Origin: Thereva unica | Taxonomy: Eukaryota > Arthropoda > Insecta > Diptera > Therevidae | Direction: 5' to 3' | Assembly (NCBI GenBank): GCA_949987705.1 | Contig: OX465285.1 | Location: forward strand, 2,418,001-2,482,000 | DNA: 64,000 nt | Shown: positions 38,201 through 44,851 of the stretch, piece after piece | Position numbering within the stretch: position 1 is the first letter of the stretch | Layout: the number at the start of each line of letters is the position of its first letter | The notes under the pieces: model-generated | Told to the model about the DNA's origin: nothing | Databases searched by the model: none | What the model saw: only the letters and a program-made list of their open reading frames with translations | Position numbers and translations under genes: made by a program

Positions 38201-41200
38201 TCACGAAATCGGTGGGTGCTCCAAAAGCCCATTTTCGAGTGATGAACACATTGCCAAAGGCGTCTGTCTGCCATCTGCCAAGGCGTCCGTCCAACTTGAA
38301 TCTACATAAGGGCGATCCGATTGAGAATATCCAGATCTGGTAGTCCTAAAACTAATTTGGATTTCGTTCTGATTGCCGCTTTGCCTATCAGATAGCTATC
38401 TAGCAACCTTGATCAGATCACTCTAGGCAAAGGGGTGAAAAGATAATCAAAAAGTGGCCCGATTCTTCATTTATCGATCGATCTAATGATATATTTATGT
38501 ATGGACGATAATTCAGGAAAGTTTGTATGATTTTATTACAAAGATTATTTTAAAAAAATATTGGTATGTCTGTCTGCTGATTAACTAAAAGACTTTATGA
38601 GACCATTATTACCAAAACTAAAACTGTACTAATACCACATTATTAATTGTTATCATCATCAACATTCCACCATTCCTACCACATCTAAAAAATTCTAAAA
38701 TTTTCTTAAATAACCAAAAAATAGCAAAATTCCCATTCCACCAATTCACGTATGACTTCGATTAAGCCTTGGGGCTTGGTCTTATATATAGCATATGCTG
38801 CTCTGCCGTTGGTAGAGAGCGAACAATTAAACTTCCATTAGAACCTATTCGCTCCATTCCCATTTGCCATTATGCTCTGTTGCTGGTATGGTATTTTCCC
38901 CGCAAAATTTCACTCTCAATTCTTTTCTTACATATATTCTCAGCGAAAAGACAACCTTAAGCGGTACGTTTTGCTTAAAGGTATGATGATGATGATGAAG
39001 GTAAAACCAATGCGCCAATGGTATGGTATATGGCAGTATGGGTATGGGGTTAGGAGTTAGGGTTCCAGGATATGGAGTTTTGTAAACGTAGAGAAACACA
39101 CAAGAAACTTATAAAGAAAATTCCCAAAGTCGATAAAACAAACATTGTTTTCCCTGACGTTCAGTATTTTACTACCCCTCTCTCTTCTGTAGCGTTCAAC
39201 GTTTTTCACCCCTTTTTATCAGGAAACGATAATGACTTTAACTTTGGTGTTCGTCTTCTTAAGAGAAGAAGCACTATAGAGAAAGCGATATGTACGAGTA
39301 TTATACGAACAGAATTGGTGTTTGCTAATTGCAGAATAAGAACTTTTCTTTCGGTGTTCTCTCCCCAATTGTTTAGGGGAGAACTTTTAACAAACAGGAT
39401 ATAAACGTATACAGTAAATTACGGTCTATGGTAGAATGTTATCACAAGCGATTTTAATAGATAATTTCAACTTAACAACCCTACAGCACATAAGTGTTGG
39501 GTGTGCACCTGTAATTTTCGGTGTTGTTGTTGGTGCTATTGGTTGAATTCGTTGTTAGCGTTGTTAAGGGTGCTCGTAGGGAAAGGTGATGAACGCAACA
39601 ACAAAAAGAGAATCAACAACACATCGAATGTTACCGTGTAATTATGAAATGAAGCGACTTTAAAATTAGGCTTAGATCTTTTCTATTTCTTGCAAAGTGG
39701 TTCAGGCAGTAATTTACTTGATGACTGGGTTAAGGAAGGATCTTAATTGTTGGTTTCAAGTGGAGTTAAGACGGTATATTTAGTCTAATCGCTGGAGATT
39801 GAGATTTGAACTTCTTTGATCTTAGTTTAAACGATTAACCCTCGTTTTTTAAGAGATCGAGCGTTTAGAATGAAGATCGGCGATTAGGTTAGGTTAGATA
39901 TGGCCGAGGTGTTGGTTTGAACTCATACACTTAGGCCAAAGGGATAGGCCCATTGTGATGCCATAGTTATCCCACTTTAAACCTGATGTTTTTCGAGATC
40001 TCTGCAAGTGTGTTTAGAAAGGGCTCACCAAATGTGGTAAGTCTCCTTCGATCGGCGATTAGGATCTCCAAAAATATGTGATCAACTAACTCCGAAGTAT
40101 ACTCCATAATAAAAAAAAGAACGAAACCCAACTGGTTTGGGTTTCATAACTCCATCTAAGTTCGTTCTAACCGTGAATACTTTATTTTAACTGAGCAAGC
40201 GCACCACACTTCAACCAACCACTGAATGAACAAAAGTCCGATTCGCCCCGTAACCCCGGGCATTGCAATTAAATTGCAGCAGAGTTAAAGAATAAGAACG
40301 AACGTACGGAACGGATCGAGTTGAATATAAAGTGAAAATCGAACGAACTATTATATAAATCACAATATTCTTTTTTTATTTTTTGTGTGAATTAGCATGA
40401 TTTATTTCCTAACAAGATGAAATTTGCTCATCATAAATTTTGGTTGTCTTCACTTACCCTAAAAATTCCATATTCGGGTTTTGCTTATTCACGGTTGTCG
40501 TTTCACATACTTGCATTGATGTTGTAGCTATTGTTGGGGTGGTTGTCATGTTGAAATTATTTTCCCTGTAAACCGTACAATTATATTTGTATATATGAAT
40601 ATTAATTGGAAAGAAAATCATGCTATTTCAGAGAATTCAGGCTACAAGCAAGTATAGTATGCGATCACATTTGGGAGGGCATACTTGTAGGATATGATAT
40701 AACACACAGAATGTGCAATTGTAGAACTGATACTATTGTTAAGAGATCAGTCTAGTATTGCTTCTGAGAATGCATATGCATGCATGCAAATTGTGTTAGA
40801 AGAATATTATATTTTATAAATCGATTGGACTATTGGAGTGATGCGTTAAGCAATCTAGTTTTTTGGTTAACTAGGTGGTATTTTATCGATCGGTTTGAAA
40901 AATGGGTGGAATTAAATAGCACCTTTTTTTAAAGGACAACGATTGAAATTACAATCTAGTATGAACTAGGCACTACTAGAGAATTAGTATTGAACTCGTG
41001 TTCGACTATGGCGAACTTTCTAGCTTCGTTGGATCATGAGCATAAGATCATCGATCTCGGCGTTTGAACAAAACCACTTTTTACGTGACTTACGTCTACA
41101 CATATAAAAGAAATAGATGTTATATTACAAAAATCTTGCCTACATATATTATTTTGCTTATATACATAATATTTTATAATCTACCAAAAACCAGTTAGTT

Positions 41201-44200
41201 ACTTAACATTGAAATTTGTTTAAAATATGTTGAATTGATATTACGAAGGTCATAAAGACTGTTGTCTGTATAATGCAAAATTCAGATTGTATGGGAAAAA
41301 TGCATACCAAATTGCAAATTTTTCAATGGACTTCATTTTAACGTCAACCATTTTTCCCAAGTCAAGCTATTAACATTTTAAAAGCTATTTGTGAACTTTC
41401 AGTATAAAAATTTGGAGCATAACTACAAGTATATGTGAAAACGTCAGGTTAAGCAAACTGTAGATTCAGAGAGTGAAGATGAAGACTGCTTAGTTGTTTA
41501 CTGGGTGGACCCGTGGTAACAAGAAATTTCTGGCAACAAAAAGATTGTAGAAGAACAAGGAAATATTTTTAAAGGCAAAGCTGAAACAGATAGCTCCGTT
41601 CCTCTTCGTTCGTTCATTCCTTCCGTTCATTCATTAAAGACTAAATCACAGAGCTTCGTTCTTTTCGTTCTTTCATTCTGCGAGTTAAATGCTGTACAGT
41701 TCATATGGAACAGCAGGGAGAACGGAGAGGAATGAAGACGAACGAAAGGAACGGAAAGAAAGAATGAACGAAACAGAACCGAGCTGTTTGTTTCAGCCTT
41801 AAGTGAAGCCCGTTTCACACGATGAAACAAATTGCCGTACTCTGCTGGGTACCACGATAACAAATGCCGCCCGATGAGTCATCGCATCGTAATAATGCCC
41901 ACATATTGTCGTCTGAGTTATTCGTTTATCTGTGGAATCCACTTCGAAAAAAACAAAGCCAAGTCCACCCATAGGTGCTTTTAACTCTCAAAATATAAGT
42001 CATTCTGGTGGGCGGTCCACTGGACGGATCGCATTGTCGATTTCGGTTGTTTGCTAATGTTCGTCCTTGGTCAGCATTTATTCAGTTTTTGGAAAGGGAG
42101 CAAGATCTGGCAACTCTTTTGTTGACACACGCGAGTGGTATTCCAATTTGACTTCGCATACCACAAAAAAATTGTCGCCTTGCTTTCGGCTAAGCCTCCG
42201 CCGCAAATTATTCATCCTGTCATACGTCTGCCGAATTTATCCTAACTCTTGGAAACTAGCTCAAGTTCAGCCAATTCCGAAAAAGGTGAAACCAACGATC
42301 CTTTAAACTACCGTCCAATAGCGATTACTTCTTCAATAATGGAGACTATAATCAATAGAAAACTGATGAATTATCTTGAATCTAAGCAAGACAGGCAGTA
42401 TGTGTTCAGACCCAAATGATCTACTGGCGACCTTCTCTTCTGCCTGATGAAACATCTCAACCAAACCATTCATTGCTTCGGCAAGTCTGATTTTGTTGCT
42501 CCTAGATATTTCCAATGCCCTGGTGTTTCAACTTCATGCTATTGGTATCGACTCAGTTTTAAGGAACTAGACTGAATGCTTTCTTTCTGGCCGTTCAATC
42601 AAGGTAGTATTGGATGGCGTTGATAAGCAGAGTGCTAAATTTTGCCTCTATTGACAGGGACACCGAACTCATTCTTGATTGGGCTGCAAAAATCGTGTCG
42701 TCGTGCGCATTACGGCTTAGAGTTTCGTTCTTAAATAGAATAACTCGATTGAGAAATGTCCTATCACAGTCGATGTTGCCGAACTCTTAAAACATCTCAG
42801 AATTCAAATGCAAAGTTCATCGACATCTACTCACGAACCGTCCATACCCCTAGTCTATCCTTTATATCAAGTCTAGCACTAGACAGTGCGCCATTGAACT
42901 TGAACGGTATGACGTACTAGTCGTACAATGGACAAAGCTTGATTTTGCCATCATTTTTTATGCGATTACACTAAGCCTAGAAATTATCCTAGTAGCATAG
43001 TGCTACCAATCCATCATGTTATTCAATGCTTGAATTTGGGCATGTCTTACAAGTTCGGCAAAACTCATTGTGGAATAATGCCCCACAGTGGAGTAGATCT
43101 ATTTATAAATGGATTCCTAAGATGTAGATTGAGAGGAAAGCAGGATTGCACGGTGTGGAATAGACCGGATCTCGTTTGATTATAGAGGTCAAGCAGTATT
43201 TTAGTATTTAGTTGGGGGACCGCTTTGGAAAAACAATACTCGTGTTACCGAAACTGTTTTCTTTTTTTACGTTGATTTCATTGGTTTAACCAGTCCAATT
43301 GGTTGACTAAGCAATGGTTCAACCAGTAAAAATTCACAGTGAATAATTACTAGTTCGTCTTAAGATAGTAGAATACGTAGAGTCTCTGGAAATCATATTT
43401 TCAGCGATCGACTTTCCAAGTTTTTTTTTTCGAGAAAAATTAGCTCTTTCGGAATTAGTCCTGCGGCGATACTTTTCGTTCTCAAAATATCAGTCATTAT
43501 ATTAAAGGATCCGTAGACGATCAATAATATAGTCCATACACCTCTCAAAAACATTGACGAATCGCATTGAAAGGGCATGTTGACCGATTACCAGGAGTTC
43601 AAACGCATTATCAATTTATTGAAGGGTGTTGATAGAAATTTTGATTGAAGTCCATTGACGCGAGCCATATTGATGCGCGCATTGACGTTTATAAGGTTTA
43701 TTGGTTAATATTTCGTTGGTCTTAACTCAGACGTCGCGTCGTACAAGCAAAATGTCAGAAATAAAATTCCGACGCGGAACGACAAGAGTGAGAAATCGCC
43801 GTATATTGATAGCTAGATTGATGAGATTATTAAAGCGAATTGACAGAGCTTCAATATTATTGTCAATTCATGTTGACATTATTATGGATCGTCTATGGGA
43901 CCCTTTATGAACGCACTTAACAGATATGTTCACCAATGGACCTAACTCTTTTAGAATTCTTTACGGTGATTTACTGAGATCCTATCTTTTCATTTAGTCC
44001 CTGTTTTGGGTGTTTGCAAAAGTGTGCGCCATTTAGACCTTCGGTATTTCAATATTTCATAACTCTGGTATTTTTTAGCTGATTTCGACATACGAGTATG
44101 TACACGATTCCGAAATGTCATTCAATACCATTTTAGTTATTAGTTAATACCCACCGACAAAACGCGCTGAAGTTGTAGCACTTAATGTTGAAAATAATCG

Positions 44201-44851
44201 TTCAATTGTGAAAACTGTACGTGCTTATCGTAAAAATTTCGGCGCCTTCACAAAACACAATTCGAAGTTTGGTACCAGACTTTTTTCTTTGGGGTTATTT
44301 AAAAAGTAAAGCTTATGCCAGCAAGCCGAAGACTATTGATACTGATACTACGGATAGTATAAAGTGTTGATAGCAGATAGTACCAATATGTTTATAGCAA
44401 CTTGATCAGCAGGAGTAAACATTTGGTCTCCTAGTTGTATTATTCCTTATATTTTTTAACTCTTTTATTACTTTTATTTTCTTATTTATTAACTTTTATT
44501 TTTACTGTTTAATTTATTATTTTTAAAGGTATAAAGTTCTGTGACACATAACAATTTATCCTAACCAAGCATTAATTTAGGTAAAAATGAATGAAACGTC
44601 GCTCTTTTATGTAGGTACTTTGACTTTTGGAGAATCTGACCTATATTCCGACATGGACCAATGACGAAAAACGGCACTAGTTCAAATCTTTTACAAAATA
44701 AAATTTTAACAAAACCTTGAACCACACCAAAACAACTATGATTAAAAAAAACATAAGAACGTCCTCTTACCTAGCGAATCGCTCCTTATCTTGAATATTT
44801 TCTTCATCCATTCTGCTATATTTAGTTGCACTTTGCTCCTCTTCATCTGAC
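11078..44851 (-). CDS. tgo: tango (ARNT) bHLH-PAS transcription factor, complete core gene
   Basis: Insect ARNT orthologue, the general class II partner of bHLH-PAS factors (Sim, Trh, Ss, Sima in Drosophila); a nuclear DNA-binding protein. Core exons, 5' to 3': 44771-44851, 30330-30490, 15132-15452, 14428-15070, 14108-14359, 13913-14018, 11355-11496, 11078-11292. From the ATG at 44,809-44,811 they total 1,881 nt, giving 626 residues plus stop, with GT/AG sites and matching phases throughout. The fly protein is of similar size. Residues ~14-67 are the bHLH ([15 protein letters not shown]), ~75-240 PAS-A, ~285-389 PAS-B, and the rest a P/Q/S-rich tail. The tail ends in [15 protein letters not shown] and FEDLNINMF, as in the fly protein. 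The frame is open upstream of the ATG to the splice acceptor, so a longer N-terminus is possible. No frameshift or stop was seen. Confidence 0.95.
11355..11496 (-). CDS. tgo: tgo exon, P/S/Q-rich linker
   Basis: Acceptor ...TTTTTTTAAAG, donor GCCG|GTTTGT (a weaker but valid GT). It encodes about residues 509-556, including [20 protein letters not shown] and [11 protein letters not shown], very close to the fly protein. Phase 0 in, phase 1 out. Confidence 0.93.
11561..13705 (+). pseudogene. Decayed RTE-like retrotransposon inside a tgo intron
   Basis: Plus-strand fragments follow RTE-type polyprotein order. First comes a pre-RT linker ([17 protein letters not shown]). Next is [15 protein letters not shown] (RT entry), then [15 protein letters not shown] (RT motif A region), [20 protein letters not shown] (motif B region) and [11 protein letters not shown], where the catalytic ADD is destroyed. 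After the palindrome come [49 protein letters not shown] and [17 protein letters not shown]. Multiple stops and frameshifts make it dead. It is opposite to tgo and lies wholly within the intron between exons 13913-14018 and 11355-11496. Another 3' end of this family begins the window. Confidence 0.85.
12875..13143. repeat. 269-bp near-perfect palindrome
   Basis: Two ~134-bp arms centred at 13,009/13,010 are almost exact reverse complements. CCATATCTGCCGTGCAAAGG on the left mirrors CCTTTGCACGGCAGATATGG on the right, and the centre reads AATTATCTAAGTTTAGATAA with no real spacer. It interrupts the RT-derived reading of the surrounding RTE remnant between ...FASL and [10 protein letters not shown]. 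It could be a snap-back MITE insertion or a local inverted duplication. A target duplication is not clear. Confidence 0.9.
13913..14018 (-). CDS. tgo: tgo exon, linker after PAS-B
   Basis: Acceptor CTTACAG, donor CGGCAG|GTAATA. It encodes about residues 473-508: [20 protein letters not shown] and [10 protein letters not shown], which aligns with the fly ...LAKIPKSGTSPTPVAPNSW segment. Phase 2 in, phase 0 out. Confidence 0.93.
14108..14359 (-). CDS. tgo: tgo exon, linker after PAS-B
   Basis: Acceptor GTTATAG, donor ATAGG|GTACGT. It encodes about residues 389-473: [20 protein letters not shown], then [15 protein letters not shown], a G/A/P-rich stretch and [25 protein letters not shown] and RPGSAQ are conserved with the fly protein. 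Confidence 0.93.
14428..15070 (-). CDS. tgo: tgo exon, end of PAS-A and all of PAS-B
   Basis: Acceptor ATTTCAG, donor GGAAA|GTAAGT. Residues ~175-389. It begins with [19 protein letters not shown] (PAS-A end) and includes [15 protein letters not shown] and [19 protein letters not shown] runs from [20 protein letters not shown] through [14 protein letters not shown] and [16 protein letters not shown] to [15 protein letters not shown] is a ligand or coactivator contact domain in the family. Fully open and highly conserved. Confidence 0.97.
15132..15452 (-). CDS. tgo: tgo exon, first part of PAS-A
   Basis: Acceptor TTTCAG, donor CCAAT|GTAAGA. Residues ~68-175. [67 protein letters not shown] and [17 protein letters not shown] match insect ARNT PAS-A. 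Phase 1 in, phase 1 out. Confidence 0.97.
15453..17040. other. tgo intron, 3' part without recognised gene
   Basis: Intronic sequence upstream (in tgo sense) of the PAS-A exon. It is AT-rich to ~16,370, then more mixed. AAAGGCGCAGTGTATGGTAA at ~16,685 resembles GGGCGCAGTCTCCGGGTAAT at 56,876, so a repeat edge is likely. No coding motif is seen before 17,041. Confidence 0.4.
17041..18655 (+). pseudogene. Decayed LOA/I-like retrotransposon (RT, RNase H, CCHC) in tgo intron
   Basis: Plus-strand pieces in order: [17 protein letters not shown] and [13 protein letters not shown] (RT), [16 protein letters not shown] and [16 protein letters not shown] (RT core; the YADD motif is intact), [17 protein letters not shown], then [29 protein letters not shown] marks the start of an RNase H domain, and [19 protein letters not shown] is the C-terminal CCHC region. 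Stops and frameshifts separate these pieces. The 3' end at 18,570-18,655 reads GGGGAGCAGCCATTTCAACC followed by TAACCAAACCTA. RNase H places it in the I/LOA group; the clade is inferred. Confidence 0.8.
18664..19095 (-). pseudogene. CR1/L2-like retrotransposon C-terminal fragment
   Basis: On the minus strand, a 143-codon frame contains [38 protein letters not shown] and a short tail. The pattern (WN-LP--I----S-xxFKRxLxxxL) is the usual C-terminus of CR1/L2/jockey RT proteins. A diverged copy of its noncoding end (GTCATGTCGTAC...TGTGCAATGTCTA) occurs at 54,630-54,670. No catalytic domain is present. Confidence 0.5.
19096..21539. other. tgo intron, no gene recognised
   Basis: Mixed AT-rich intronic sequence with AGAGAGAT and GAAGAAGA low-complexity runs. 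Short open frames have no family features. I see no exon-like block with splice sites. Confidence 0.4.
21540..22560 (+). pseudogene. R1-like retrotransposon remnant
   Basis: A plus-strand frame reads EEHRRV...[34 protein letters not shown] and NPWG, which is the endonuclease-RT linker typical of R1 (ARRRYxR...ALKRAIRRSKxxCF...DPWG). Further on, CAATTACCTGCCCTGTAATG recurs diverged at 60,132, inside another R1 remnant. [15 protein letters not shown] at 22,450 corresponds to LLNTMGKLFERVI of the RT. Many stops; dead. Confidence 0.65.
22480..22660 (+). repeat. Dispersed repeat Y, copy 2
   Basis: GGCTCGAGGGAGCCTTTTAA, GAAGTAACGCCGTTACGGG and GTCTGGACTCAAACATCA match the family described at 9,958-10,165, with about the same internal spacing. 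Confidence 0.55.
22661..25009. other. tgo intron, no gene recognised
   Basis: 22,660-23,560 is of retroelement-like composition, with a 92-codon minus-strand open frame (22,845-23,123) rich in cysteine that I cannot assign. 23,560-24,700 is AT-rich. 24,440-24,600 contains several GGATCCAA/GAATCGAA-type short repeats. No exon is recognised. Confidence 0.35.
25010..25165 (-). pseudogene. C-terminal fragment of an R1/LOA-like retrotransposon
   Basis: The minus strand encodes [19 protein letters not shown] followed by [12 protein letters not shown]. It is homologous to the fragment at 9,225-9,425 (shared DNA: CTATGGGCC.ATGTCCCGTGATGATTG). It is isolated, without RT. Confidence 0.6.
25424..26360 (-). 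pseudogene. CR1-like retrotransposon RT domain with a single in-frame stop
   Basis: On the minus strand the RT is continuous: [66 protein letters not shown], then TAG (26,006-26,008) where a lysine is expected. It resumes at [32 protein letters not shown] and [20 protein letters not shown]. The next catalytic motif, normally FADD, reads SVDAS, so catalysis is also lost. The frame continues to 25,424. A more decayed relative is at 42,067-42,760. Placement in the CR1/jockey group rests on the YRPIAxTSxxSKIME and LDxSKAFDRVWH motifs. Confidence 0.85.
26361..28876. other. tgo intron, no gene recognised
   Basis: 26,360-26,440 matches a repeat end at 9,530-9,600. The rest, especially 27,450-28,860, is AT- and A-rich with low-complexity (GAGAGA, AAAAAA) patches. 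No exon-like block with flanking splice signals was found. Confidence 0.35.
28877..29038 (-). other. Unexplained 54-codon open frame
   Basis: From 29,038 down to a TAG at 28,877-28,879 the minus strand reads [35 protein letters not shown] and [12 protein letters not shown]. It directly abuts repeat X, and CATTAG sits just upstream. The composition is protein-like, but there is no ATG, no clear partner exon and no family I recognise. It may be a transposon fragment. Confidence 0.2.
29032..29160 (-). repeat. Dispersed repeat X, copy 2, ending in a 25-base A run
   Basis: Inverted match to 8,505-8,608 (TCTAGTCTTTCACATAAAAA here). The long A run at ~29,137-29,160 sits where copy 1 has its T run, so the homopolymer belongs to the element end. 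Confidence 0.6.
29345..29466 (-). repeat. 5S rRNA-derived sequence, copy A
   Basis: On the minus strand, GAGAACCGGT-type to GGGGACCG blocks follow the order of insect 5S rRNA. CGGTTCTCGTTCAATTGC corresponds to CGGTTCTCGTCCGATCACC, followed by CAAGCAGCATTGGACG, TTAGTACTTAGTTGGGGGAC and CG.GTGTTCCTCG. About 10-20% of positions differ from a functional 5S. Four other copies are in the window. A family of dispersed copies suggests a 5S-derived SINE or 5S pseudogenes. Confidence 0.75.
29840..30125 (+). pseudogene. LOA-like retrotransposon fragment upstream of the RT core
   Basis: The plus frame reads [20 protein letters not shown] and [20 protein letters not shown]. This matches the pre-RT FKAAGPDGI-PALLQxA...PxLxxLFxxCLxxGHIP block of I/LOA elements, then stops. 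It is a short remnant in the intron next to the bHLH exon. Confidence 0.6.
30330..30490 (-). CDS. tgo: tgo bHLH exon
   Basis: Acceptor ACTTGCAG, donor AAGAG|GTAAGT. It encodes the entire basic helix-loop-helix: [15 protein letters not shown] (basic region), [16 protein letters not shown] (helix 1), then [20 protein letters not shown] (loop and helix 2), identical in pattern to ARNT. The exon starts in phase 2 (T AGA GAG), which accepts either the 44771-44851 exon (giving SRENH) or the 40458-40565 exon (giving GRENH). Confidence 0.98.
30491..33744. other. tgo intron, mostly without recognised features
   Basis: Apart from the 5S-derived piece at 31,031-31,099, no gene or repeat family is recognised. 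Composition is mixed and AT-rich. Open frames are short and lack motifs. Confidence 0.35.
31031..31099 (+). repeat. 5S rRNA-derived sequence, copy B (5'-truncated)
   Basis: GTCAAGCAGCGTTGGACGTT then GTTAGTACTAAGTTGAGGAC, CGCTTTG and a CGTTTGG end. These correspond to the second half of 5S rRNA, including the internal promoter C-box side region. The 5' half is missing. Confidence 0.7.
33745..34907. mobile_element. PIF/Harbinger-like non-autonomous element, 1,163 bp, TSD TAA
   Basis: Left end GGGGTCGTCCATAAATTACG and the complementary right end are inverted repeats of about 27 bp (one mismatch), followed inward by C-rich tracts (ACCCCCCCCCCC and the matching block at the right). TAA flanks both ends (33,742-33,744 and 34,908-34,910). 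Inside are two direct copies of a ~75-bp segment (GGCAGATACCTGAAGTCCTC and GGTGGATACCTGAAGTCTTC at ~34,528 and 34,618). No transposase ORF. Confidence 0.8.
34911..36049. other. tgo intron, no gene recognised
   Basis: AT-rich intronic sequence. Nothing coding or repetitive is recognised. Confidence 0.35.
36050..37145 (+). pseudogene. Jockey/CR1-like retrotransposon RT remnant
   Basis: The plus strand carries [20 protein letters not shown] near 36,245, and further on [40 protein letters not shown] and [17 protein letters not shown] (the YADD motif is present). Then at ~36,940-37,140 come [24 protein letters not shown] tail pieces in other frames. Frameshifts and stops between blocks show it is dead. 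Confidence 0.75.
37146..38345 (+). pseudogene. Decayed retroelement-like region
   Basis: [11 protein letters not shown] at ~37,650 followed by LSINPNNGL resembles the RT motif C and the following NPxKT block of I/R1-group elements. Downstream open stretches ([22 protein letters not shown]) are not assigned. The call rests on one short motif pair. Confidence 0.4.
38346..39879. other. tgo intron, no gene recognised
   Basis: AT-rich. A GATGATGATGATGAAG run is at ~38,983. No coding or repeat family is recognised. Confidence 0.35.
39880..39995 (-). repeat. 3' tail of a LOA-like element
   Basis: TTAGGTTAGGTTAGA next to GGCCCATTGTGATGCCATAG matches, on the minus strand, the end of the LOA-like copy at 18,570-18,655 (TGGCAGCACAATGGGCC ... 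AACCTAACC) and the one at 52,330-52,390. Only the noncoding tail is preserved. Confidence 0.55.
39996..40457. other. tgo intron downstream of the cassette exon
   Basis: AT-rich, with a short hairpin (GAACGAAACCCAACTGG... and AAGTTCGTTC, about 40,118-40,170). No gene. Confidence 0.3.
40458..40565 (-). CDS. tgo: tgo in-frame cassette exon (alternative, 36 codons)
   Basis: The minus strand has a strong acceptor (GGTTTACAG) and a consensus donor (TTTAGG|GTAAGTG) around a 108-nt block with no stop. It starts and ends in phase 2, so it can be inserted between exon 44771-44851 and the bHLH exon without shifting frame. The block reads [38 protein letters not shown]-rich, acidic-poor. Skipping gives KERFASRENH; inclusion gives KERFAR...FLGRENH, separating the conserved DKERFA from the basic region. 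It contains its own ATG (MTTTPT), so it might instead be an alternative first coding exon. I recall no equivalent in the fly protein. Expression is not proven. Confidence 0.65.
40566..41572. other. tgo intron, no gene recognised
   Basis: AT-rich intron between the cassette exon and the 227-bp MITE. Nothing recognised. Confidence 0.3.
41573..41799. mobile_element. Hairpin MITE, 227 bp, TSD TAA
   Basis: The two halves are largely reverse complementary: GCTGAAACAGATAGCTCCGT on the left against the complement of CCGAGCTGTTTGTTTCAGCC on the right, with CGTTCATTC/GAATGAACG blocks further in. TAA lies on both sides (41,570-41,572 and 41,800-41,802). The termini begin AGGC, not GGG. No coding capacity. 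Confidence 0.6.
42067..42760 (+). pseudogene. CR1-like RT remnant, second copy
   Basis: [20 protein letters not shown] and [12 protein letters not shown], then frame-broken pieces of YRPIAIT, an MET-like block, [12 protein letters not shown] and [15 protein letters not shown], parallel the element at 25,424-26,360 but on the plus strand. Far more stops and frameshifts, so it is an older copy. Confidence 0.75.
42761..43139. other. Gene-free stretch
   Basis: Between the CR1-like remnant and the 5S-derived copy. No recognisable coding sequence. Confidence 0.3.
43140..43250 (+). repeat. 5S rRNA-derived sequence, copy C
   Basis: GACCGGATCTCGTTTGATTA, GGTCAAGCAGTATTTTAGTA and TTTAGTTGGGGGACCGCTTT, then CTCGTGTTACCG, are in 5S order. 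Nearly full length but with many substitutions, so it is not a functional gene. Confidence 0.7.
43251..44157. other. Gene-free stretch, AT-rich
   Basis: Includes a 70-codon plus-strand open frame (43,701-43,910) rich in R and I without a recognised family. It may be the flank of the transposon at 44,158. No exon recognised. Confidence 0.3.
44158..44345 (+). pseudogene. Internally deleted IS630/Tc1-type DNA transposon
   Basis: [20 protein letters not shown] and [10 protein letters not shown] match the N-terminal helix-turn-helix (DUF4817-type) of insect transposases. Within ~40 bases, after a frame change, comes [20 protein letters not shown], the C-terminal DDE-region motif ([19 protein letters not shown]). 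The whole catalytic middle (several hundred codons) is missing, so a single internal deletion near 44,270 is inferred. It lies just 3' (in tgo sense) of the DKERFA exon, within the intron. Confidence 0.75.
44346..44770. other. tgo intron just 3' of the DKERFA exon
   Basis: AT-rich, no features apart from the donor site of the next exon at 44,770. Confidence 0.3.
44771..44851 (-). CDS. tgo: tgo exon with the conserved DKERFA start
   Basis: Acceptor CTAATTTCAG, donor GCTAG|GTAAGA. The frame reads [20 protein letters not shown] and KERFA, then splices to SRENH. ATG at 44,809-44,811 gives [13 protein letters not shown], matching the fly start [13 protein letters not shown]. The preceding in-frame [12 protein letters not shown] resembles longer ARNT N-termini of other animals (SDDEQSSxDKER), so a longer isoform using an upstream exon is likely. 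The exon is acidic, as in the family. Confidence 0.92.
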
